Shown piece by piece: positions 6,602-12,986 of a stretch of DNA of 14,085 nucleotides (its first letter is position 1; each line of letters starts with the position of its first letter). The position numbers were made by a program, and so were the translations under genes. Location: the NCBI GenBank assembly GCA_900542965.1, contig UQPY01000049.1, positions 1-14,085 of the forward strand, read 5' to 3'. The notes below the pieces were generated by a model. It searched no databases. It was not told where the DNA came from and worked only from the letters and a program-made list of their open reading frames with translations. Source of the DNA: an uncultured Collinsella sp. (GTDB taxonomy: Bacteria; Actinomycetota; Coriobacteriia; Coriobacteriales; Coriobacteriaceae).

Positions 6602-7486
6602 CTATTTCAGCTCATCGATATCGATATGTTCGATGCTCTTGAGCGGCTGACCAAAGATAAAGCTGCCCGCCACCGCAAACTCGGCAATGTTATCGGCCGT
6701 CGTGGCAAAACGATGCTGCGGCTCGGCGGCGTCGCCCGCCAGCTGCTCGCGGCGCGTGAGGATATCGGTCAGCTCGCGCGTGGTCTCCTCGGCGGAACTC
6801 ACGACGCGCACCCCAGGCCCCAGCGCATGGCGGATAGGTCCCACCAACAGCGGAAAATGCGTACAGCCGAGCACCACGGTATCGATGCCGTGGTCGCGCA
6901 GCGGCTCAACCGTGGCACCCACCAGCGCACGCACGGCAGGCGTATCGAAAATATCCTCGTTCTCAAGCCACTGTTCCTGCAGATGTGCACCCGAGGCGAG
7001 CTCGTGTTCGACAACCTCGACAAAGCTCGAGGCAGGACAGCCGTATACATCGACGCCGGCATCCAGGTCCTGAATGGCGCGCGTGTAGGCGCCCGAGCGA
7101 ATGGTGAGGTTGGTGGCGAGCACGCCCACACGACGCGAGCGGGTGCTGTTGATTGCCGCACGGGCACCCGGCGCGATCACGCCGATCACGGGAACGTCGA
7201 GCACCTGCTGGGCCAGACGCAAGGCCGCAGCGGTCGCCGTGTTGCAGGCGATGACCATAATCTTGACGTCGTGCTTCGACAGCCAACGGCCCGCCTGCAA
7301 CGCAAACGAGCGCACCTCATCCTCGGTGCGGGTGCCGTAGGGGCAGCGCTTGGTGTCGCCAAAGTAGTAGACGGACTCGTGCGGCAGCGCCGTCGCAATC
7401 GCGCGCGCAACCGTCAGACCGCCCAAACCAGAATCGAACACGCCAATCGGGCGCGTGTCGCCTGCCGGATTCTCGATATCGGACAT
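6602..7486 (-). CDS. murI: Glutamate racemase
   Basis: Interconverts L- and D-glutamate, supplying D-Glu for the second position of the peptidoglycan stem peptide. The 294-residue product (family about 260-290) has GVFDSGLGGLTV (15-26), YFGDTKRCPYG (41-51) and the two catalytic cysteines in ACNTATAA (Cys81) and LGCTHFPLL (Cys208), the standard two-base racemase arrangement. The ATG at 7486 is preceded by a GAGGT ribosome-binding site. It lies 51 bases after the HAD phosphatase gene on the same strand and is the third gene of the cluster that begins with murE. Confidence 0.97.
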   Translation of the reverse strand: MSDIENPAGDTRPIGVFDSGLGGLTVARAIATALPHESVYYFGDTKRCPYGTRTEDEVRSFALQAGRWLSKHDVKIMVIACNTATAAALRLAQQVLDVPVIGVIAPGARAAINSTRSRRVGVLATNLTIRSGAYTRAIQDLDAGVDVYGCPASSFVEVVEHELASGAHLQEQWLENEDIFDTPAVRALVGATVEPLRDHGIDTVVLGCTHFPLLVGPIRHALGPGVRVVSSAEETTRELTDILTRREQLAGDAAEPQHRFATTADNIAEFAVAGSFIFGQPLKSIEHIDIDELK

Positions 7487-7537
7487 TACCTCACCAGTCT
7501 CTCTCGAAAAGACATGTCCAAGTGCGGCGGCGCCGCG

Positions 7538-8449
7538 CTACGAACGCGCCGCGACCAGCAGCTCTGCCGTCGCCGCCCAACCGTCGACAATTTTGCCGCG
7601 CGTAACGAAAGCGTTCTCGCAAGCAGCCAGGAACTCGGGTGCGCCGGCGCTCGTCAGGCCATTCTCGACCAGGCAGAACGTGCCCACGTGATCGGCCATG
7701 TAGAAGTCGGACTCGGAATCGCCGAGCGCGAGCGTCTCCTCGCGCTCGATCCCCAGGTGCTCGCAGAAGCGCGCGATGGCAACGCCCTTGTTGAGACCCG
7801 CGGGGTTGATGTTGAATGCGCGACCGTCCTCGACGCGATCGAGCTCGAGCGTCGTCGGCTTGGACAGGTGCGTCAGATGGCCGTTGCAAGCCCAGACCAG
7901 ACCGCAGCCGGCTTCGTCGAGGATTGCCTGAACCTCGTCGTCGGGCACATCGCCGCGCATGCCGACGGTGACCTCGCGGTATTTGTAGCCGGTCGACATA
8001 TCGTTGTGGTACTCGATCTTGTGCGGCCAGCGAGCGAGGATCTTCTCGCACACGCCGGTCTGCTCGATCACCTGGTGCGGTGTGAGGCCGCAAGCGGGAT
8101 CGTAGGGCATATCGCCGGTCAGGTACTCCCAGTCATTGGCCTTGAGGTCGTACATGACCAGGCCACCCATCTCGCCAATGTAGGAATTGAGGCCGAGCAC
8201 GCGTGCGTCCTCGTGGATCATGGTGCGGTTGCGACCCGAGGTGGGAACCACCTGGATGCCGGCGCGGGCGAGCGCCACGACGGCCTCGACGAGCTTGGTC
8301 GAAGGATTGCCGTCGTTGTCGCGCAGCACGCACGAGCCGGGCGCGAGCATGGTGGCGTCCAGGTCGGTAAAGACGTACTTGACCGTGGCCAAGCGCTCGC
8401 GCATCTCGCCCGAAAGCTCGGCAACGGTCGGCAGGGTATTGTGGGACAT
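7538..8449 (-). CDS. HAD-superfamily hydrolase, Cof-like (type IIB)
   Basis: Probable Mg-dependent phosphatase; the substrate cannot be named from the sequence. The 303-residue product shows all four HAD motifs: FTDLDATML (27-35; nucleophile Asp29, acid/base Asp31), PTSGRN (69-74; Ser71), Lys221 in NKGVAIARF, and GDSESDFYMAD (243-253; Asp244 and Asp248). The long region between motifs II and III fits a type IIB cap. I chose ATG 8449 for its GGAG five bases upstream; an in-frame ATG at 8491 has none. It sits between murE and murI, so a sugar-phosphate or nucleotide substrate linked to envelope synthesis is possible but only an inference. The 107-base gap to murE shows no clear terminator. Confidence 0.88.
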   Translation of the reverse strand: MSHNTLPTVAELSGEMRERLATVKYVFTDLDATMLAPGSCVLRDNDGNPSTKLVEAVVALARAGIQVVPTSGRNRTMIHEDARVLGLNSYIGEMGGLVMYDLKANDWEYLTGDMPYDPACGLTPHQVIEQTGVCEKILARWPHKIEYHNDMSTGYKYREVTVGMRGDVPDDEVQAILDEAGCGLVWACNGHLTHLSKPTTLELDRVEDGRAFNINPAGLNKGVAIARFCEHLGIEREETLALGDSESDFYMADHVGTFCLVENGLTSAGAPEFLAACENAFVTRGKIVDGWAATAELLVAARS

Positions 8450-8556
8450 GGTTACTCCGTTTACGTAGAAGGGTTTGGACTTGGACGGCATGTTTTGATT
8501 GAGGGAACACGCTTATGGCGACAGCGCACTCAGGGCGCCGCCGCCATCATGGTTCA

Positions 8557-10119
8557 TTAGTCAAACTGGGTAACATCGATCAGGCGATTGGCCAACGAAA
8601 GGTCGCTCTCGATGGGCACGAACTCGTCACCCACGTGCATGAGCTCCTCGTCACCCTTTGCCAGCAGCAAGACAATGGTGGGAGCATCGGGGTTGACGTA
8701 CTCCTCGCGCGCCGCCTTGAACGCCGCATGCACAGCGGCTTCGCGGTCGAGGATGATCTTGTTCGGCGTATCGTCGGGAACATGTTCGGCAAGCTCGCGA
8801 CAGACCTTCATCGGGTCCTCGTGAGCCGGGTCCTCATTGGCAAAGATCATCAGGTCGGAATACGGTGCGGCCTCGCGCGGAAGCTGCTCGCGGCGCTCCT
8901 GCGCCTTGCCGCCGGCAGCGCCAAACACCGCAATGACTGGACTAGCGGGAAACGCGCGCTTCACCGACGAGAAAAGCGAACGGAACGAAAGCTGGTTGTG
9001 CGCATAGTCGACGACGCAGATCACGCGGCCGTCCTTCGACTCCACGACCTCCATACGGCCCGGCACACGCAGTTTGGAGAGGCCCTTCTTGATGGCATCG
9101 ATACCGATGCCGATCTCGCGCGCAGCGGCGATAGCGACCAGCGCGTTCTCCACGTTAAAGTCTCCCGCGATGCCCAGCAGGACCTTCTCCCCCGCCTCGG
9201 ACTCGTCGGCACACAGGCCATGCAAGTTGAACTCGATGCTAAAGCCGACCATGCGTACGTCGCTCGCCCACAGGCTTGCCTCGGGATGCTCGACGCCAAC
9301 GGTCACCAAGCGCTCGGCCGTCGACGCTGCCTCCAGCACACGGTCGACCTCTTCGGTGCCCAGATTCACCACGGCGGTCTTTGCCTGGTCAAAGATCCTG
9401 AGTTTGCTCTCAAAATAATCCTCAAACGTGGGGTGTTCAATCGGCGAGATGTGGTCGCGGCCGATGTTGAGGAAGCACGCCACGTCAAACGGCAGATTCT
9501 CGACGCGTTGGTACTTGAGCGCCTGGCTCGAGACCTCCATGACCATGGACTGGCGACCGGACGTGCGGCAGTTGGCGATATGGCGCCAAACCTCGGGGGC
9601 CTCGGGCGTGGTGTTGGTGCTCTCGTAGCACTCGATACCATCGTCGGTACTCACCGAGCCGATCATGCCGCAGGACTCGCCCGCCGCCTTGATGATGGAC
9701 TGGAGCATAAAAGCGGCCGTGGTCTTTCCCTTGGTGCCGGTGATGCCCACGATCTTGACGTCGTGGTCGGGACGGTCGTAGACCTCCGGCGGCAACAAGG
9801 CCATGGCCGTGCGAACGCTGTCCACGACCAGCATCGCAGCACCGCTCTCCTGCGCCAGCGGCTCCAGAGACTCGACCAGCGACTCCTCGCACACAAATGC
9901 GACGGCGCCCGCATCGAGCGCCATGCTCAAAAACGCGGGCTTAAAGGCAGCACCTTTGCAAAAGAACACGTCACCTGCCGAGACCGCGCGCGAATCAAAC
10001 GAGCAGCCGGTCACGGCACGCTCGTCAACCTGCTCCGATGCGCGCAGCTCGCCGCACACATCGAGAAGCTTGGCAAGCGTATCGACCGTGGTCACGGTCG
10101 CGGAATCCGAATGGTGCAT
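8557..10119 (-). CDS. murE: UDP-MurNAc-tripeptide synthetase (MurE), probably L-Lys/L-Orn type
   Basis: Cytoplasmic ATP-dependent ligase that adds the third amino acid to UDP-MurNAc-L-Ala-D-Glu. The 520-residue product has the three Mur-ligase domains: N-terminal UDP-binding (about 1-115, with TGCSFDSR), central ATPase with P-loop GITGTKGKT (125-133), TTPEA (170-174), MEVSSQAL (194-201), NIGRDHI (218-224) and Lys239 in the FESKLRIF segment where the carbamylated lysine lies, and C-terminal domain with PGRMEVV (353-359), VDYAHN (370-375) and FGAAGGK (399-405). The third-residue selector, DNPR in meso-DAP enzymes, reads EDPA (429-432); loss of the Arg argues against DAP. It could be one of several Mur-ligase paralogues, since no other dcw-cluster genes are near. 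It heads a cluster continuing to dtd. Confidence 0.93.
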   Translation of the reverse strand: MHHSDSATVTTVDTLAKLLDVCGELRASEQVDERAVTGCSFDSRAVSAGDVFFCKGAAFKPAFLSMALDAGAVAFVCEESLVESLEPLAQESGAAMLVVDSVRTAMALLPPEVYDRPDHDVKIVGITGTKGKTTAAFMLQSIIKAAGESCGMIGSVSTDDGIECYESTNTTPEAPEVWRHIANCRTSGRQSMVMEVSSQALKYQRVENLPFDVACFLNIGRDHISPIEHPTFEDYFESKLRIFDQAKTAVVNLGTEEVDRVLEAASTAERLVTVGVEHPEASLWASDVRMVGFSIEFNLHGLCADESEAGEKVLLGIAGDFNVENALVAIAAAREIGIGIDAIKKGLSKLRVPGRMEVVESKDGRVICVVDYAHNQLSFRSLFSSVKRAFPASPVIAVFGAAGGKAQERREQLPREAAPYSDLMIFANEDPAHEDPMKVCRELAEHVPDDTPNKIILDREAAVHAAFKAAREEYVNPDAPTIVLLLAKGDEELMHVGDEFVPIESDLSLANRLIDVTQFD

Positions 10120-10154
10120 CTTTCACCTTTCTCAGCCATTTGGCAGGGACGGTT

Positions 10155-10183
10155 TTTATAGTAACTGAAACGCACCCACGCAA
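10155..10183 (-). promoter_or_regulatory. Candidate murE promoter
   Basis: On the minus strand, TTGCGT (10178-10183) and TATAAA (10155-10160) are separated by exactly 17 bases, ending 36 bases upstream of the murE start and directly after the asnB terminator. The -10 is strong (five of six); the -35 matches at three positions and is identical to the one proposed for veg. Confidence 0.6.
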
Positions 10184-10206
10184 AAACGGCTCCCGGAGGA
10201 GCCGTT
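10182..10206 (-). terminator. Intrinsic terminator of asnB
   Basis: On the minus strand a perfect 9-bp stem AACGGCTCC/GGAGCCGTT with a 4-base loop runs into five T (10182-10186), 26 bases after the asnB stop. Confidence 0.9.
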
Positions 10207-10231
10207 ACGCGCAGGCGTTCGTAAGCCGAGA

Positions 10232-12112
10232 CTAGGCAGCCTGAACAGAAGGCTGGCCCTCGTCGATAAAGAAGCGCTTGTACCACACCAGGAACACGAG
10301 CGGCGTATAGATCTTGCGCTGGAAATCGCCCTTGCCCGCAAAGTGCAGGTCGAGCAGATGCATGAGCTCGTCGGTATTGAAGAACTCACTTGCCCACGGC
10401 GCGGTGAAGTACTCCTTGACATAGTCGTACCACTTTTGCTCGCGCAGCCAGTAGACAATCGGCACCGGGAAGCCCACCTTGGGACGGGTGGCCCACTCAT
10501 CGGGCAGCGACTTGTTGGCAGCGTGGCGGAGTACCTGCTTGTTGCCGTTCTCGTTGATGCGGTAGCGATCGGGAATGTGCTCGGCGAACTCCATGACTTT
10601 GCGGTCCAGGAAGGGCACGCGCAGCTCCAGCGAGTGCGCCATGCACATCTTGTCGGCCTTGAGCAGAATGTCGCCCGGGAGCCACATGTTCATGTCCAGG
10701 TACTGCTTCTTGACCAGTTCGGGCTGACCCTTCACGCGTGCGTAGATGGGTGCAGCGAGCTCAAAGGCGCCGTCGCCGGTGTTGTACTCGGGCTTGAGCA
10801 CGCCGTCGACCTCGCGCTCCGGCCATACCAGAGCCTGTCCCAGGAACGACTTCTCGGGGATCTCGGCACCCTTGACCAGGAAGTTATGTCCCTTGAAGTA
10901 CGGCATATGCAGCGCCAGGTTACCGAGCGCGCGACGGATGGGCAGCGGCACCATCTTTTTGTACTTGCGCACCGGGACCGTATCCTCGTAGTAGGCGTAG
11001 CCGCCAAAGAGTTCGTCGGCGCCTTCGCCCGAAAGCACGACGGTGACGTCCTTGCGGGCCATCTCGGCCAAGAACCACAGCGGCACGGAAGACAGGTTGG
11101 ACTGCGGCTCGTCCATGTGATACTGGATGTCCTCGAGAGCACCGAAAAACTCGTCGGCGGTAATCATCTTGCGAACGTTCTCGACGCCGAGCTTATCGGA
11201 AAGCTCCTTGGCGTAGTTGGTCTCGTTGAAGTTCTTGTAGTCAAAGCCCACCGAGAAGGTCTTGTCGGGCATGAGGCAAGCGGCGATGTAGCTGGAGTCG
11301 ACGCCACCGGAGAGGAACGACGCGACCTTGACGTCGGCGATGCGATGGGCCTCGACGCTCTCGTGCACGACCTCGTCCAGCTCGTCGACATACTCCTCGA
11401 ACGGCTTCTCGACGGCAGAGTAATCGCAATCCCAGTAACGCTCGATGTTCATCTTGCCGGTCGGGATATCGACGGTAAAGTAGTGCGCCGGCGGCAGCTT
11501 GTAGACACCCTCGAAGAAGGTCTCCTCGGTTGCCGAATACTGCAGCGTCATGTACGGACGCAGGGCCTTTTTGTTGACCGCCTTGTGGAAGTGCGGGTAG
11601 TCCAGGAAGCTCTTGATCTCGGAGCCAAAGAGCACGCCCGGAGCGCCGTCGCCCGCATCGGCCATGGGATAGTAGTAAAGCGGCTTGATGCCAAAGATGT
11701 CACGGGCGCCAAAAAGCTTGTTCTTCTTTTTGTCCCAGATGACGAAGGCGTACATACCGCGCAGGCGATCGAGGACGGCCTCGCCCCACTCCTCGTAGCC
11801 GTGCAGGAGGCTCTCGGTGTCGGCGCCGCAATGGAACTTGTAGCCCTTGGCTTCGAGCTCGGAACGGAGTTCTTGGAAGTTGTAGATCTCACCGTTGAAG
11901 ACAATGACGACGCTGCCGTCCTCATTGGCCATGGGCTGAGCGCCGGCCTCGGTCAGGTCGAGGATCGACAAGCGGCGGAAGCCGAGGGCAACGCGGCCGT
12001 CGATAAACTGACCGCCCATGTCGGGACCGCGATGGACGATGCGGTCCATCATCTTGGTGAGCACCTCGGATTGGTTATCCGTCCCACCGACAAAACCGAC
12101 AAAACCGCACAT
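10232..12112 (-). CDS. asnB: Asparagine synthetase (glutamine-hydrolysing), AsnB type
   Basis: Makes asparagine from aspartate, ATP and glutamine-derived ammonia. The 626-residue product begins MCGFVGF, so Cys2 becomes the class II glutaminase nucleophile after Met removal. The glutaminase domain (about 2-200) shows RRLSILD, FNGEIYN (72-78) and GADTE (96-100). The synthetase domain (about 235-600) has the PP-loop SGGVDSS (268-274) and SGEGADELFGGY (361-372). The length fits the Asn synthetase class common in Firmicutes and Actinomycetota; related amidotransferases that modify glycans or peptidoglycan share this fold, so the substrate is likely but not proven. The start is supported by an AGGGGAT ribosome-binding site. 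It is divergent from tRNA-Val, with its own -10 (12164-12169) and terminator. Confidence 0.93.
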   Translation of the reverse strand: MCGFVGFVGGTDNQSEVLTKMMDRIVHRGPDMGGQFIDGRVALGFRRLSILDLTEAGAQPMANEDGSVVIVFNGEIYNFQELRSELEAKGYKFHCGADTESLLHGYEEWGEAVLDRLRGMYAFVIWDKKKNKLFGARDIFGIKPLYYYPMADAGDGAPGVLFGSEIKSFLDYPHFHKAVNKKALRPYMTLQYSATEETFFEGVYKLPPAHYFTVDIPTGKMNIERYWDCDYSAVEKPFEEYVDELDEVVHESVEAHRIADVKVASFLSGGVDSSYIAACLMPDKTFSVGFDYKNFNETNYAKELSDKLGVENVRKMITADEFFGALEDIQYHMDEPQSNLSSVPLWFLAEMARKDVTVVLSGEGADELFGGYAYYEDTVPVRKYKKMVPLPIRRALGNLALHMPYFKGHNFLVKGAEIPEKSFLGQALVWPEREVDGVLKPEYNTGDGAFELAAPIYARVKGQPELVKKQYLDMNMWLPGDILLKADKMCMAHSLELRVPFLDRKVMEFAEHIPDRYRINENGNKQVLRHAANKSLPDEWATRPKVGFPVPIVYWLREQKWYDYVKEYFTAPWASEFFNTDELMHLLDLHFAGKGDFQRKIYTPLVFLVWYKRFFIDEGQPSVQAA

Positions 12113-12163
12113 ATACTATCCCCTCTGCTGTTGCTGGGCATCAAATCGAATCAGTAGCTTTTG

Positions 12164-12169
12164 AGTATA
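12164..12169 (-). promoter_or_regulatory. Candidate asnB -10 element
   Basis: TATACT on the minus strand, about 52 bases upstream of the asnB start. No acceptable -35 hexamer lies 16-18 bases upstream. The rest of the asnB/tRNA-Val gap, apart from the tRNA -10, shows nothing I can name. Confidence 0.4.
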
Positions 12170-12280
12170 CCCGAGGGCGTAAAGAGGGGCGGAATGTTCA
12201 GGCAATCTCAACTGAATCAGCTCCGCTGTGACACGCGCCGGTTACCTTTAATGGATATGAGGTGAATGGGGCGATTGTTT

Positions 12281-12289
12281 TGCTATACT
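12281..12289 (+). promoter_or_regulatory. Extended -10 promoter of tRNA-Val
   Basis: TGCTATACT, an extended -10 of the TGn type, ends ten bases before the tRNA 5' end. There is no good -35, which an extended -10 can tolerate. Confidence 0.55.
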
Positions 12290-12299
12290 CTCTCCGCAC

Positions 12300-12375
12300 G
12301 GGCGATTGGCGCAACGGTTAGCGCAGGTGCTTTACACGCACAAGGCTGGGGGTTCGAATCCCTCATCGCCCACCA
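12300..12375 (+). tRNA. tRNA-Val (anticodon TAC)
   Basis: A 76-nt cloverleaf with CCA encoded: acceptor GGGCGAT/ATCGCCC with discriminator A, D-stem GCGC/GCGC, anticodon loop TTTACAC (anticodon TAC), and T-stem GGGGG/CCCTC with loop TTCGAAT. The anticodon stem GGTGC/GCACA has a G-A mismatch at its outermost pair (27-43). It is the only plus-strand gene. It has its own terminator, and its last 18 bases plus the next eight are repeated exactly at 12544-12569. Confidence 0.95.
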
Positions 12376-12383
12376 CTGAATTG
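12358..12383 (+). repeat. tRNA-Val 3'-tail direct repeat, copy 1
   Basis: A 26-bp perfect direct repeat of 12544-12569 (offset 186 bp), starting in the T-arm and ending eight bases past the CCA (ends CACCACTGAATTG). This copy lies within the intact tRNA gene. Confidence 0.9.
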
Positions 12384-12384
12384 G

Positions 12385-12413
12385 AAACGGTCCTCGCAAG
12401 GGGACCGTTTTTT
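12385..12413 (+). terminator. Intrinsic terminator of tRNA-Val
   Basis: A 9-bp stem AAACGGTCC/GGACCGTTT with an 8-base loop ends in six T (12408-12413), ten bases after the tRNA CCA. Confidence 0.9.
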
Positions 12414-12419
12414 GTTTGG

Positions 12420-12448
12420 GCCCAGCGCATGGGATTCGAACCCGCCAG
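12420..12448 (-). repeat. Inverted T-arm-like repeat, copy 1
   Basis: A 29-bp unit, 27 of 29 bases identical to 12605-12633. Read on the minus strand it contains GGGTTCGAATCCC, the same core as the T-arm of tRNA-Val, so it resembles a tRNA T-arm in opposite orientation. No complete tRNA can be folded around it. Confidence 0.7.
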
Positions 12449-12543
12449 GGTGCGGAGCTGAGGAAACGCGAAGCGTTTTCCAGCGCAGCACGCGAGGGCC
12501 GCAGGCCCGAAGCGGAAGCGGGCGGCGCCAGCCGCACGCGGAC
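12449..12543. repeat. GC-rich hairpin cluster between the two tRNA tails
   Basis: A very GC-rich stretch with three successive short hairpins: around 12462-12481 (GGAAACGC/GCGTTTTCC with one bulge), around 12508-12521 (GGGCC/GGCCC with loop GCA), and around 12519-12537 (GCGG and GGC segments pairing with GCC and CCGC). There is no coding evidence. It resembles REP-type intergenic repeats, but copies elsewhere would be needed to say so. Confidence 0.45.
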
Positions 12544-12569
12544 ATCCCTCATCGCCCACCACTGAATTG
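12544..12569 (+). repeat. tRNA-Val 3'-tail direct repeat, copy 2 (orphan tail)
   Basis: An exact copy of 12358-12383 without the rest of a tRNA: T-arm end, acceptor 3' strand ATCGCCC, ACCA and CTGAATTG. There is no matching GGGCGAT 5' strand upstream, so it is an isolated tail, either an integration scar or a remnant of a second tRNA-Val gene. Confidence 0.85.
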
Positions 12570-12571
12570 TT

Positions 12572-12602
12572 AGGCCTCCAGCGATGGAGGCCTTTCTTTT
12601 TT
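12572..12602 (+). terminator. Second terminator after the orphan tRNA tail
   Basis: An 8-bp perfect stem AGGCCTCC/GGAGGCCT with a 6-base loop and a T-rich tail (12593-12602). Its sequence differs from the first terminator although it follows the same tail repeat. Confidence 0.85.
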
Positions 12603-12604
12603 GT

Positions 12605-12633
12605 GCCCGGTGCATGGGATTCGAACCCGCCAG
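12605..12633 (-). repeat. Inverted T-arm-like repeat, copy 2
   Basis: Second copy of the 29-bp unit at 12420-12448, offset 185 bp, with mismatches only at its fifth and seventh bases. It ends about 20 bases before the AT-rich element. Confidence 0.7.
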
Positions 12634-12653
12634 CACGTCTGTCACAAAGGCCG

Positions 12654-12870
12654 TGGTCAAAAAATGGCAAAAATGAGTACTGCTACTTTGTTTGCAACAT
12701 ATAAAAAGACAGTATTTGCTTAAATTACGCAACATATGTACATTATAAGGACTAACAGTTAGATCAAAATCGTGCATTCATCGCCATTTCGACTTGATAT
12801 CTGGCCTTATTAGTCCAAAATTGCTGCTACCAAATCGGTAACAGTACTCATATTTGATGTTTTTTGACCA
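12654..12870. mobile_element. MITE-like 217-bp AT-rich element
   Basis: The terminal inverted repeats are 33 bp with 28 identical: 12654-12686 and the complement of 12838-12870, both starting TGGTCAAAAAA and both containing ATGAGTACTG. A second inverted pair lies inside (GGACTAA 12749-12755, TTAGTCC 12811-12817), so the whole unit can fold on itself. It is visibly AT-rich in a GC-rich genome. No transposase is present; the longest frame from the left end is a 19-codon one (12664-12723). No clear target-site duplication is visible. It could be a non-autonomous transposon or the fused ends of a deleted insertion sequence. Confidence 0.6.
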
Positions 12871-12901
12871 GCAGGTCTCCCTGCCTTAGCAAATCTAAGG
12901 C
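12871..12901. repeat. Two abutting hairpins next to the MITE-like element
   Basis: GCAGG/CCTGC (12871-12884, 4-base loop) and GCCTTAG/CTAAGGC (12883-12901, 5-base loop) follow directly after the right end of the AT-rich element, sharing two bases. On the minus strand they come after the argD terminator and have no T-run of their own. Confidence 0.5.
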
Positions 12902-12961
12902 AAAACGGGTTCCAGACCGCTGAATCATGCCGCATAGGGCACGTCCGCAGTCCGGAACCCG
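12902..12961 (-). terminator. Branched terminator of argD
   Basis: On the minus strand a 12-bp stem with one G-T wobble (12950-12961 with 12906-12917; outer part CGGGTTCC/GGAACCCG) closes a 32-base loop that can itself pair (TGCC/GGCA), followed by TTTT (12902-12905). It starts 26 bases after the argD stop. The loop is larger than usual for an intrinsic terminator. Confidence 0.6.
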
Positions 12962-12986
12962 GTCCAAATTGAGTTATTGCGCCGCG

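Noticed and set aside
5732..8560. 942-codon plus-strand frame opposite rph, murI and the HAD gene
   Set aside because: It is antisense to three genes with intact catalytic motifs; composition is repetitive and family-less, as expected from a codon-bias shadow. The same applies to 4671-5735, 8515-10161 and 10343-12157.
12420..12448. Minus-strand tRNA gene suggested by the GGGTTCGAATCCC core
   Set aside because: No acceptor, D or anticodon stem can be built around either copy and no CCA follows, so at most it is a fragment.
12664..12723. 19-codon plus-strand frame at the left end of the AT-rich element
   Set aside because: Too short to judge, no ribosome-binding site, and part of its start is inverted-repeat sequence. 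Mentioned only as a feature of the element.
12283..12777. 164-codon minus-strand frame across the tRNA-Val and repeats
   Set aside because: It is antisense to a tRNA, repeats itself only because the DNA does, has no ribosome-binding site and matches no family I know.
12300..12986. CRISPR array
   Set aside because: Only two copies of each repeat, with unequal content between them and part of one inside a tRNA gene; there are no cas genes.
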